From JAGTVG01 sp942491935 (GTDB lineage: Bacteria > Bacteroidota > Bacteroidia > Cytophagales > Cyclobacteriaceae): a DNA stretch of 64,000 bases. Positions within the stretch are counted from its first letter, which is position 1. Each line of letters starts with the position of its first letter. The notes beneath the pieces are model-generated. The model was not told the origin of the DNA. It was given only the letters and a program-made list of their open reading frames with translations, and did no database searches. Positions 35,263 to 43,960 of the stretch are shown here, in pieces. The DNA lies in the NCBI GenBank assembly GCA_942491935.1, contig CALOCZ010000028.1, forward strand, positions 96,004 to 160,003, in the 5' to 3' direction. Made by a program: the position numbers and the translations under genes.

Positions 35263-36159
35263 ATGAAATATTTTATAGATACTAAAAATTTAAAAAGTGT
35301 TGTTCTACATCTGACTTTACTAATATTTCTCCTTAATGGAAAATATACATTTGCCCAGGAAGATACGCCATTGAGAACCTACTTGGATATTATGTGCTAT
35401 CAAAAAAGTACAGGTAAGGATTTGAAAGCCAGTGTAAGGGCAAGGACCGGTGAAAACCAAAAGATCATGCCTGTACCGGGTCTCCCGATCGATTTTTATA
35501 CCTTCAATGATTCTGCAGAGGTCCTGTTGGGCAAGGTAGTATCAGATCAGAATGGAGAATCAGCATTTACAATAACTGAAGGTATTGATCTTCTTTTGAA
35601 TAATGAAAATGGATATAGTTTCAAGGCATCTTTTAATGGTAATGAGAACTTTAAAAAGGCGTCGAAAGAACTTTCAATAATGGAGGTTGACATTGAGATC
35701 ACCTTCATGGAAGTAGATTCTGTTAAAGTTATTTCAGCTAAAGCCTACGAGATAGATCAATCCTCATCTGAAAAGATACCTTTGGATGGTATTGATCTTT
35801 CTTTTTACGTTCCGGGCTCCTTTAGCCTTTATAAAATTGGTGATGTTGAATTAAAAGATGGAGTTGGTGAGGTGGAATTCCCGGTTACCTTACCTGGTGA
35901 TTCCGAAGGGAATCTGACCATAATAGCGAGAATTGAAGATAGCGATGATTATGGCTTTGTAGAAAGTTCTGCGAAAAAGGATTGGGGCAGGGTTCGTGAA
36001 CCTGTTGTCCTGGAGGAAAGAAGAGGATTAGGCGATACAGATGCTCCGTTATGGATGACTTATACATTAATAGTTCTTTTAACAGCCGTTTGGATTCACT
36101 ATCTCTATATTTTTGTGGTTATTTACTTGATTAAAAAGGATAGTAAGACGGCAAGTTAG
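35263..36159 (+). CDS. Periplasmic Ig-like protein with C-terminal membrane anchor
   Basis: 298 residues. Signal peptide (LNGKYTFAQ, cleaved near 32). The mature part is beta-rich, perhaps two Ig-like domains (SVRARTGENQKIMPVPGLPI, GEVEFPVTLPGDSEGNLTI). A final helix (APLWMTYTLIVLLTAVWIHY, residues ~263-292) and a short basic tail anchor it in the membrane with the body in the periplasm. No family recognised. Position after the Fe-S and NrfD genes points to a structural or docking role in the same complex. Confidence 0.65.
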   Translation: MKYFIDTKNLKSVVLHLTLLIFLLNGKYTFAQEDTPLRTYLDIMCYQKSTGKDLKASVRARTGENQKIMPVPGLPIDFYTFNDSAEVLLGKVVSDQNGESAFTITEGIDLLLNNENGYSFKASFNGNENFKKASKELSIMEVDIEITFMEVDSVKVISAKAYEIDQSSSEKIPLDGIDLSFYVPGSFSLYKIGDVELKDGVGEVEFPVTLPGDSEGNLTIIARIEDSDDYGFVESSAKKDWGRVREPVVLEERRGLGDTDAPLWMTYTLIVLLTAVWIHYLYIFVVIYLIKKDSKTAS

Positions 36160-36652
36160 TGCACACTTCTATATTGGCATTCTTTTATATTACTCTTAAT
36201 AAAAAACAAATACGATCATAATTTCTTAATGGCGAAGGGATATTCTTATTCCTATCCAAATCCGAAGGCTGATTAGCTGATCTCTACATGTGCATTGTTA
36301 TCAATTAATGGACTTTAGGCTTTCAGATAGACAGCATAAGAATCAGGATCAGATGTAAAAAACTACAAAAAGCATATACATTTATTATAGACCAGTATTT
36401 CCGAAAGCCAGCTTCTCGCTCAAATACAGGATATACTAAGGAAATAGGTTATAATCTGGCGATCTGGTATTTTTCTTCATTAAATATCACTTAAAATCAA
36501 ACCAGGCTTAATGGTAGCCAATCAATATATATTAAGAATTGGGTTGCCGGCACTTTATATTATAAGGAATGTTTTCAACCTGTTATTTGACGGGAAGAAC
36601 CAGAGTTGGTTGAAACTGAAATTCGTGACAAGGGCTTATTTAATGTAAAGTC
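36160..36652. other. Intergenic region, eroded DNA
   Basis: 493 bases, AT-rich, without an intact ORF. Short runs such as REEPELVETEIRDKGLFNVK (about 36,590-36,650) look protein-like but have no start, so a decayed gene is possible. The region is closed by the terminator at 36,653. Confidence 0.4.
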
Positions 36653-36684
36653 AAAAAAAAATCCCGCTCTGGCGGGATTTTTTT
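36653..36684. terminator. Bidirectional terminator
   Basis: A-run, stem ATCCCGC / GCGGGAT (36,661-36,667 and 36,672-36,678) with a TCTG loop, then a T-run. It separates two convergent genes: the anchored Ig-like gene and the hexahaem lipoprotein gene. Confidence 0.9.
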
Positions 36685-36702
36685 AGATTATTTTTAGTCT
36701 TA

Positions 36703-37887
36703 TCAGAGAGCAGCTCCTTCCATTACTTCGATTGAATTTTCGAGCAACGCTTTATAATAAGCCGGGTTATGTACACCTTCGCTTCGGTCTTCTTCGAGAC
36801 CAATCCAGTTAAAGAAGGCCTGAGCAAATTCAACAGGATGCAATCCAACAATTGGTTCATATCCTTCCGGTGTGACCACCAGTTCAATTACTCCTGTTTC
36901 AGGATTCAACTCGTAATGCTCTTCTTCTACAAATTCAAGAACACCTTCTGCTACCAACAGATCCCTTAGCTCTTCAAGGAGTGCTGCAGTTTCTGTCTGA
37001 ACATTGTTTAAATTGAAATCAGTTGCACCACCATCATGGCATTCAGCCACATTACATCCATCTAATGCAGGATTCCAGGTATGTCCACCGGCTCCATTGC
37101 CATAATCTGCCATATGACAACCTGTACATCTGCCAAAGTCTGCATCATTATGACTAGCTGATTCTGCTGCAGGATAATTAAATGCTCCTTCAATTTCAGC
37201 AAAGCCTACGCCCACCATTACATTGGATTGAGCACCATGATGTGGTCCATAATGTGTACTGTTGATAAAGAAATAACCATCAGGTACTTCAGTTTCATCT
37301 ATATCATCATCGTCAAGGTCAACCATTTCGCCGCCCATGTCATATGGACCTGACCTTCTTGACTGGTGACAGTTCGCACATAGATTGCTGTTGCCAAGGT
37401 CATAGGTTGTGGCTGTTGAATCAAAGATAAAGTTAATAGGATCAGCAAGCCTCAGGGCATAGTCTGTCTGCTCAAAGGTTTCATGGATCGAGTGACATGT
37501 TTTGCACTCCCAGGCACTTGGCGCAGAAATGTTTTCCTCAACCTCACCTGTCCGTGCAAATTCAATGAATCCTTCGCTTGAGTGACATTGTGCACACCCT
37601 GAACGTCCTCCTGCATAGTCAACAGCTATCTGTCCGGCAGCGTGAACTGATTGATTAAACTGCTCTAAAATAATTTGTGGTGTTTCAGCTGAGTGACATT
37701 GTAAGCATGATACATTGCCATCCACACCATCTGTACCATCCGTACCATCCACACCATCTACACCGTCCGTACCATTAGCACCAGCTGGTCCTGCTGGCCC
37801 TTCGGGACCTTCGCAGCCTGACATGAAGGCCAATCCAATCACAAAACTGGCTGCGATTAAACAATTCAAAAAAATTCGCTTTCTCAT
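36703..37887 (-). CDS. Hexahaem cytochrome lipoprotein with collagen-like linker
   Basis: 394 residues. Lipobox FMSGC (Cys near 25), then a Gly-X-Y tract of 12 triplets (GPEGPAGPAGANG, repeated DGVDGTDG) reaching to about residue 58. Six haem sites follow: CLQCH, CAQCH, CKTCH, CANCH, CTGCH and CNVAECH (CX4CH). An acidic loop (MVDLDDDDIDETEVPDG) may bind Ca2+. The C-terminal 100 residues are helical and without haems (ETAALLEELRDLLVAEGVLE). Probably an outer-membrane-anchored electron carrier held off the membrane by the linker. It is divergent from the octahaem gene, 383 bp away. Confidence 0.88.
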   Translation of the reverse strand: MRKRIFLNCLIAASFVIGLAFMSGCEGPEGPAGPAGANGTDGVDGVDGTDGTDGVDGNVSCLQCHSAETPQIILEQFNQSVHAAGQIAVDYAGGRSGCAQCHSSEGFIEFARTGEVEENISAPSAWECKTCHSIHETFEQTDYALRLADPINFIFDSTATTYDLGNSNLCANCHQSRRSGPYDMGGEMVDLDDDDIDETEVPDGYFFINSTHYGPHHGAQSNVMVGVGFAEIEGAFNYPAAESASHNDADFGRCTGCHMADYGNGAGGHTWNPALDGCNVAECHDGGATDFNLNNVQTETAALLEELRDLLVAEGVLEFVEEEHYELNPETGVIELVVTPEGYEPIVGLHPVEFAQAFFNWIGLEEDRSEGVHNPAYYKALLENSIEVMEGAAL

Positions 37888-38270
37888 AATTTTTATTATT
37901 TGTTAATTAAAAAGTTCTTTAAGAATTACATTATAATTTTTCCAGTATAAAGCTACCACTGTCCCTTATTTCAGGCAATGTTTAAGGTATGATCTTATGG
38001 TCTTTTTGAGATGAATCTTTCAGCTTTTTCCTGGGGACTATATCAAAAAAAAGGTGACATAGATTATCTTTTTTTTGATATAGCCCATTGTTAAACTGAA
38101 AAACAAAATTTTCTTAGATGAATAATATCATGACGATGCACTTCAATATAATTTCCTAAAGGAATATTTTTGTTTATGTCCAATCAGGGTTGATAAATGG
38201 CCTAAACCGGCCAATAAGGACCGTAATTGTACATTTAAAATATCAGGAAATTTAATTCAAAATTAAAATC
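37888..38270. other. Divergent intergenic region between two multihaem cytochrome genes
   Basis: 383 bases without an ORF. Its main feature is the long hairpin at 38,038-38,083 (separate entry). Promoters for both cytochrome genes must be here. Confidence 0.45.
38038..38083. repeat. Perfect 16-bp inverted repeat (hairpin or attenuator)
   Basis: CTATATCAAAAAAAAG at 38,038-38,053 and its exact complement at 38,068-38,083 with a 14-nt loop (GTGACATAGATTAT). GGG and CCC flanks extend it with one bulged A. A-rich left and T-rich right arms look like a bidirectional terminator, but the site is between divergent genes, where a normal terminator is not expected. It may end a small RNA or attenuate one of the cytochrome genes. 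Confidence 0.6.
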
Positions 38271-39430
38271 ATGGGAAATAAGATATTATTAATTTTTAGA
38301 TCTGCGGGAATGATACTTTTCATGGGTTTAATAGGATGGAGTTGTACATCTGACCAGATTGGGCTTGAATTACCGGAGATAGAGCAACCACCACCGCAGG
38401 CGTACATAGGCTCTGCAGAATGTGCAGTTTGTCATACGGATATATATAATTCATTTATTACGACAGGGCATCCGTACAAACTTATGAAAGTTGAAGGAGG
38501 GAAGCCACCGGAATATCCGTTTACAATACTGGATTATACACCTTCAGGCTATACATGGGATAATCTGACCTATGTGATCGGTGGGTACTATTGGAAAGCG
38601 CGATACATTGACTCTAATGGATATATCGTTACAGGCGATGATGTGCAATGGAACTTTGAGACACAGGAGGCAGTTGCCTATCATGCGGATGAGGAGCGCC
38701 TGGCACAAAAATGTATGATTGCGGTAGATGTCATACAACTGGTTGGGTAAGTGTTGATGATGGAGGTGATCCACAAGATGATCTGGATGGAATGGCCGGT
38801 GAATTTTATGCAACTGGAATACAATGTGAGGCCTGCCATGGAGAAGGTGCAATACATCAATATACCAAATCGAAAGATGATATCGTATTAGACCGGTCTT
38901 CAGAATTATGTGGATCCTGCCATTATCGAAATGAGGACCATACCATCGCCGCAAGCGGTGGATTTATCAAGCATCATGAACAATACGATGAGATGATTGC
39001 TGCCGGTCACAGTGTATTGAGTTGTAATGATTGCCACGATCCTCATAAAACCACTAAGCATGGTCAGATGGGTGGAATAACAAAGACGTGTACAGATTGT
39101 CATACGGAGATCGTTAATGGTCAGGACCACCGGGGTGTAGCGGATTGTGAGACATGTCATATGCCATATGCATCGAAGACTGCTGTTGCCCGTACTAAGT
39201 ATCAGGCTGATATAATGACACATATCTTTAAGATCAACGTGGATGCCGATGGGGAAATGTTCAATGAGGATGGTACATTAGCTAATGGATCTACTGGTGT
39301 TACACTTGATTATGTATGTTATCGATGCCATAAAGATCCTGAGGGTGTAGGAGGAAGTCCTGATTTTCCCGCGACGTCCAGAAAGACTATGGAAGAATTA
39401 TCAGAATACGCGACAGGATATCACGATTAA
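38271..39430 (+). pseudogene. Octahaem cytochrome c lipoprotein, one frameshift
   Basis: About 386 codons. Signal and lipobox (LIGWSC, Cys near 26). Haem motifs: CAVCH, then after the shift CGRCH, CEACH, CGSCH, CNDCH, CTDCH, CETCH and CYRCH, eight in all. The frame breaks at the A5 run at 38,707-38,711; one more A would join AQK to MYDCGRCHTTGW in one chain. The start of the second ORF (38,711) is thus not a real start. Arrangement recalls cytochrome c554/NrfB-type carriers and Otr-like octahaem proteins, but no catalytic Lys-haem motif (CxxCK) is present. The gene is likely whole in the cell. Confidence 0.85.
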
Positions 39431-39450
39431 TTTTAATCAATTAAAGACAT

Positions 39451-39487
39451 AAAAAAATCCCGCCTACTAGATGCAGGCGGGATTTTT
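39451..39487. terminator. Bidirectional terminator
   Basis: A-run, stem ATCCCGCCT / AGGCGGGAT with a loop of nine bases, then T5. It closes both the octahaem cytochrome gene and the convergent hem operon. Confidence 0.9.
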
Positions 39488-39508
39488 CATTTATAAAGTC
39501 TAATATTT

Positions 39509-40483
39509 TTATTCATTAAGCCATCTGGCTGCATCCTTAGCATAATAAGTCAGTATAAGATCTGCACCGGCTCTCTTTATGGATGTAAGCATCTCCATGG
39601 CCACTTTCTGTTCATCAATCCAACCCAGCTTGGCTGCCGCCTTTACCATGGAAAATTCACCACTCACATTGTAAGCAGCTACCGGAAGGTTAATTTGTGA
39701 TTTCACTTTGTAAATAATATCGAGATAGGCAAGCGCCGGCTTCACCATAATGATATCAGCGCCTTCATTTATATCTAATTCCACTTCATACATCGCCTCC
39801 CTGGTATTTGCCGGATCCATCTGATAAGCTCTGCGGTCTCCAAATTGCGGCGTTGATTCTGCGGCTTCCCTGAACGGGCCGTAAAAACCTGATGCGTATT
39901 TTGCGGCATAGCTCATGACAGGGATATTTTCAAAATTGTTATCATCCAGGCCTTTTCTGATGGCCCCAACCATACCATCCATCATCCCTGAAGGGGCTAC
40001 CATATCTGCCCCGGCTCTGGCATGTGTCACTACCTGGTCGGAAAGCATTTGAAGAGTAGTGTCATTGTCAACTCCGCCATCTTTTATGGCTCCGCAATGG
40101 CCGTGATCCGTATATTCACAGAAACAGACATCAGTAATAACGTACATTTCAGGAACAGCTTCCTTTACAGCTGAAACAGCCCGTTGGATGATGCCCTGGT
40201 CATTTACCGCATCACTACCGGTAGCATCCTTATGGTCCGGAATACCAAATAATATTATGGCCTGAACACCCAGTGAGTAGGCGTCTCTTACTTCCTTGAT
40301 AAGAAGGTCAATGGATAGTTGATCATTACCTGGCATAGAACTGATAGGGTTCCTGACGTTTTTTCCTTCAACCACAAATAATGGCAGGATCAAATCATTA
40401 ACTGTCAAGGTGGTTTCTCTAACCAGGTTTCGAATGGCGTCGTTTCTTCTTAACCTTCGGGGTCTATAATACGGTGTAAACAT
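39509..40483 (-). CDS. hemB: Delta-aminolevulinic acid dehydratase (porphobilinogen synthase)
   Basis: 324 residues; joins two ALA to porphobilinogen. Zn-site Cys cluster CFCEYTDHGHCG near 122, active-site Lys regions YAAKYASGFYGPFREA near 196 and MVKPALAYLD near 251, GADLILTYYAKDAA at the end. Last gene of the hem run on this strand, 10 bp after hemN, 21 bp from the terminator. Confidence 0.96.
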   Translation of the reverse strand: MFTPYYRPRRLRRNDAIRNLVRETTLTVNDLILPLFVVEGKNVRNPISSMPGNDQLSIDLLIKEVRDAYSLGVQAIILFGIPDHKDATGSDAVNDQGIIQRAVSAVKEAVPEMYVITDVCFCEYTDHGHCGAIKDGGVDNDTTLQMLSDQVVTHARAGADMVAPSGMMDGMVGAIRKGLDDNNFENIPVMSYAAKYASGFYGPFREAAESTPQFGDRRAYQMDPANTREAMYEVELDINEGADIIMVKPALAYLDIIYKVKSQINLPVAAYNVSGEFSMVKAAAKLGWIDEQKVAMEMLTSIKRAGADLILTYYAKDAARWLNE

Positions 40484-40493
40484 ATCAAAAAAT

Positions 40494-41885
40494 TTATACG
40501 GTTCTTGAAAATTGTGGTTTATCCTTTTCTTTTTTCATTAGATACTCATCAAATTTCATGGCAATATTTCTAATCAACAATCGGCCGCCATTTGTAACCG
40601 ACAATTTATCGCTTTCCAGTTCAATAAGACCATCATCCTGCAACGATTGAAGTTCTTCCAAAGCATCCTTAAAATGAACATCAAAATTGATGTTGTATTT
40701 TGTTTCAATCTTTTTCTTGCTCAACCGGAAATTGCACATTAATTCTGTGATCACATCCCTTCTAAGAATATCTTCCTCATTCAGAATTATCCCGCGCATA
40801 ATGGGTAATTGGTCCTGATCAATCAGCGTATAGTATTCTTTAAGGGTTTTAACATTTTGCATATAAGTGTCAGAAAGCATGGCTATACTTGTTATCCCCA
40901 GTGCAAATAGGTTAATGCCCGCGTGGGTTGAATAACCCTGGAAATTTCTGTATAAGGTGCCATTCTCCAATGCGATGGTCAATTCGTCATCAGGCTTTGC
41001 GAAATGGTCCATTCCAATATAGGTATATCCCGCATCAGATAACTTATCAATACTCAGTTTCAGCAATTGCAGTTTTTCTTCTCTTGGAGGAATCCATTCT
41101 TCTTTTATTAATTTCTGATGCTTGATTATGCTGGGTAGGTGTGCATAATTAAATACAGCAAACCTGTCTGGATTCATAGATAAAACCTTATCAATAGTTT
41201 CATAAAAAGAATCTACTTTCTGGAAAGGCAGCCCATACATCAAGTCCAGGTTTATACTCTTAAAACCAAGCTCCCTTGACCAATCAACTGTTTGACGGGT
41301 TATATCTTCAGGTTGGATCCGGTTAACCGTTTCCTGTACCTTGGCATCAAAATCCTGAACACCCATGCTGCACCGATTGAATCCCATATCACTAAGGGCC
41401 TTCATGTGGTCATAAGTAAGCTCGCGTGGATCTATTTCTACTCCCACCTCAGCGTTCGTTTGAAAATCAAAATTATCATGGATAATATTCCCCAATCTAC
41501 GTATTTGATCGGGTGACAGATGTGTTGGTGTTCCACCGCCCCAATGGAGCTGAATAATTTTTCTCTTCCCGTCAATATGACGTTTTAAGACCTGGATCTC
41601 TTTTTCAATGTAATCGATATATGTTTCGATCTTATCATAATTCCGGGTAACCATCATATTGCAACCACAGAAATAACAAAGTGTATCGCAAAATGGTAAA
41701 TGGAAATATAAAGAAAGGTCGGAATTTTCTAAAGAAGAGTTGTCCTGGGAAATATGAGTAATATATTCCTCATAGCCAATACCTTCGTGAAAATAAGGAG
41801 CAGTCGGGTAACTGGTATATCGTGGACCCGGCTGGTCATATTTCTTAAGAAGGTCTAAATCAACTGAAATTTTATCTTGGAACAT
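40494..41885 (-). CDS. hemN: Oxygen-independent coproporphyrinogen III oxidase
   Basis: 463-residue radical SAM enzyme that oxidatively decarboxylates coproporphyrinogen III without oxygen. Motif YFHLPFCDTLCYFCGCN near residue 60 holds CX3CX2C plus the extra Cys typical of true HemN. LHWGGGTPTHLSPDQIRRL near 114 and VEIDPRELT near 151 follow. The length and GCN motif separate it from HemW. The HemN choice fits an organism able to make haem under anoxia. Confidence 0.95.
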   Translation of the reverse strand: MFQDKISVDLDLLKKYDQPGPRYTSYPTAPYFHEGIGYEEYITHISQDNSSLENSDLSLYFHLPFCDTLCYFCGCNMMVTRNYDKIETYIDYIEKEIQVLKRHIDGKRKIIQLHWGGGTPTHLSPDQIRRLGNIIHDNFDFQTNAEVGVEIDPRELTYDHMKALSDMGFNRCSMGVQDFDAKVQETVNRIQPEDITRQTVDWSRELGFKSINLDLMYGLPFQKVDSFYETIDKVLSMNPDRFAVFNYAHLPSIIKHQKLIKEEWIPPREEKLQLLKLSIDKLSDAGYTYIGMDHFAKPDDELTIALENGTLYRNFQGYSTHAGINLFALGITSIAMLSDTYMQNVKTLKEYYTLIDQDQLPIMRGIILNEEDILRRDVITELMCNFRLSKKKIETKYNINFDVHFKDALEELQSLQDDGLIELESDKLSVTNGGRLLIRNIAMKFDEYLMKKEKDKPQFSRTV

Positions 41886-41915
41886 ATTTGAAAAATAATT
41901 TAATCCTATTAATTA

Positions 41916-42968
41916 TTAAACTGCTCGAGCATGCAGCTTTTCGCTTATTTCACGCACTGTATCAACCAGGAAATATACGTTATCCACAGGAATGTCTGGT
42001 AAAATACCATGACCCAGGTTAAAAACATGCCCGCTATCAGGTCCAAAAACTTCCAGTACCCTGGTCACTTCTTTTCTGATGATGTCATGGCTGCCATATA
42101 ATGTTGTGGGATCCAGGTTCCCCTGAAGTGCAAAATTTGTGCCCAGCAGATTTTTTGCTTCTTTCAAATCAGTCATCCAGTCGATACCGATCATATTTGC
42201 GCTGCTGTCAGACAATTGTTTGGCCAGTTCGATTCCGCCTTTGCTGAACAAAGTTACCGGAACACCAAATTTTTTAAGATTAGCAGCTATTTGTTTCATA
42301 TACCTGGCTGAAAATGGTTCATATAAATGAACTGGCAAAATTCCTCCCCAGGTATCGAATAATTGAACAGCCTGAACTCCCGCCTCAATCTGCATGACCA
42401 GGTACCTGCTTACGGCTTCAGTCAGCATTTCCAACAATGATGTAAGTCGTTGTGGATCATGATACAGCATTTGCTTAATGAATTTGAAATTTCTGGTAGG
42501 TTTACCTTCTATCATATAAGTAGCTAAAGTAAAAGGAGATCCACTAAATCCGATCAATGGAGTTTTGCCACCTAATTCAGTACTTATCATTTTTATGGCA
42601 TCCCCCACATAAGATAATTTAGATTCTATATCCTGAAGATTTAACTTTTCGATATCCTTATCCAGTAAGATCTGAGGAGATAGTTTTGGGCCATGATTTT
42701 CCAGAAATGCAAGGTTTTGCCCTAACGCTTCCGGAATGACCAAAATGTCTGAGAACAGGATAGCTGCATCAAAACCGAACCGTCTTATTGGTTGTAAAGT
42801 AACCTCTGTAGCCAGTTCCGGTGTTTTACATACCGTTATAAAATCATGTTTTTTTCTTACATCCATATATTCCGGTAAATAGCGGCCTGCCTGCCTCATG
42901 ATCCATATTGGGGTCCGTTTTACCGGTTTCTTATTAATTGAATCAATATATAAATAATTGTTGCTCAT
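41916..42968 (-). CDS. hemE: Uroporphyrinogen decarboxylase
   Basis: 350 residues; converts uroporphyrinogen III to coproporphyrinogen III. PIWIMRQAGRYLPEY near residue 20, ILFSDILVIPEALG near 70, GFSGSPFTLATYMIEG near 138, and GHGILPDIPVDNV near 318. 30 bp before hemN and 58 bp after hemC on the same strand. Confidence 0.95.
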   Translation of the reverse strand: MSNNYLYIDSINKKPVKRTPIWIMRQAGRYLPEYMDVRKKHDFITVCKTPELATEVTLQPIRRFGFDAAILFSDILVIPEALGQNLAFLENHGPKLSPQILLDKDIEKLNLQDIESKLSYVGDAIKMISTELGGKTPLIGFSGSPFTLATYMIEGKPTRNFKFIKQMLYHDPQRLTSLLEMLTEAVSRYLVMQIEAGVQAVQLFDTWGGILPVHLYEPFSARYMKQIAANLKKFGVPVTLFSKGGIELAKQLSDSSANMIGIDWMTDLKEAKNLLGTNFALQGNLDPTTLYGSHDIIRKEVTRVLEVFGPDSGHVFNLGHGILPDIPVDNVYFLVDTVREISEKLHARAV

Positions 42969-43026
42969 TTCATTAATTTAATTACAATCCAGAATCGTAT
43001 TTCTTTTAGGTAAAAATATGGGCCGA

Positions 43027-43956
43027 TCACTCTTGTTTAGAACTGAAGTTATCCAATAAAGTTTTGGCTCCTTGCTTTAATAGTTTTTCGGCCAGTGTCC
43101 TCCCGGCTAAAACAGAATTTTCCATATCGGACTCTACCTGATCATGGATTATTTTCTTACCGTCTTCACTTGCTACAAAACCCCGAATGCTTAGTTTGTT
43201 ATCAGATACTCGAGCATATGATCCTACTGGAAACTGACAACCGCTGTCGAGGGTAAATAATAATTCTCTTTCAGCAGACACAGCGTGAAAAGTTTCAAGG
43301 TGGTTAATCGACTGTAAAACTTCTGCAATATCCTTGTCTTTCTTACGAATTTGTATCCCTACAGCTCCCTGTCCAACAGCGGGGATCATATTGTCAGTAG
43401 CAAATTCCTTAAAATTTACATTCTCAAGATTCAACCTGATAATGGCTGCCTTAGCCATGATTATAGCATCCAGGTTCTGGGCATTGAGTTTGCTGAGCCT
43501 TGTATCTATATTTCCGCGTAAATCGGAGATCAATAGATCAGGCCTCATATTTAATAATTGTGATTTTCTTCGGATGCTTCCAGTAGCGATTCTGGCATTT
43601 TCAGGTAATTGTTCAAGTGAGAGGCCTTCTTTAGTAACCAGGACATCTTCGACTGGCCCTCTTTCCGGGACAGCCCCTAAAACAAGCTCTTCCGGCATTT
43701 TTGAAGGAAGGTCTTTTAAGGAATGAACAGCAACGTCTATTTGATCTGTCAATAAAGCCCTTTCAATTTCCTTAGTAAATATTCCCTGACCTCCGATCTG
43801 GGTTAGTGAGGATTTTTGATCCAGGTCACCTTCTGTTTTAATTATTACCTGTGTGAAATTAATTCCTGGATTCAGTTTTTCCAGCATCTCTCTTACATAA
43901 GTCGCTTGCCATAATGCCAGATTGCTTCCCCTGGTTCCAACGCGGATCGTTCGCAT
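43027..43956 (-). CDS. hemC: Hydroxymethylbilane synthase (porphobilinogen deaminase)
   Basis: 309 residues; polymerises four porphobilinogen units. TRGSNLALWQATYV near 7, SLKDLPSKMPEELVLGAVPE near 80, GSIRRKSQLLNMRPDL near 126, GQGAVGIQIR near 196, and the dipyrromethane Cys in DSGCQFPVGSYA near 238. 4 bp from hemA. hemD does not follow it. Confidence 0.95.
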   Translation of the reverse strand: MRTIRVGTRGSNLALWQATYVREMLEKLNPGINFTQVIIKTEGDLDQKSSLTQIGGQGIFTKEIERALLTDQIDVAVHSLKDLPSKMPEELVLGAVPERGPVEDVLVTKEGLSLEQLPENARIATGSIRRKSQLLNMRPDLLISDLRGNIDTRLSKLNAQNLDAIIMAKAAIIRLNLENVNFKEFATDNMIPAVGQGAVGIQIRKKDKDIAEVLQSINHLETFHAVSAERELLFTLDSGCQFPVGSYARVSDNKLSIRGFVASEDGKKIIHDQVESDMENSVLAGRTLAEKLLKQGAKTLLDNFSSKQE

Positions 43957-43960
43957 ATAT

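Noticed and set aside
37715..37800. Repeats in the hexahaem gene considered as a tandem-repeat locus or CRISPR
   Set aside because: The repeats code for Gly-X-Y triplets in frame; there are no spacers of fixed length.
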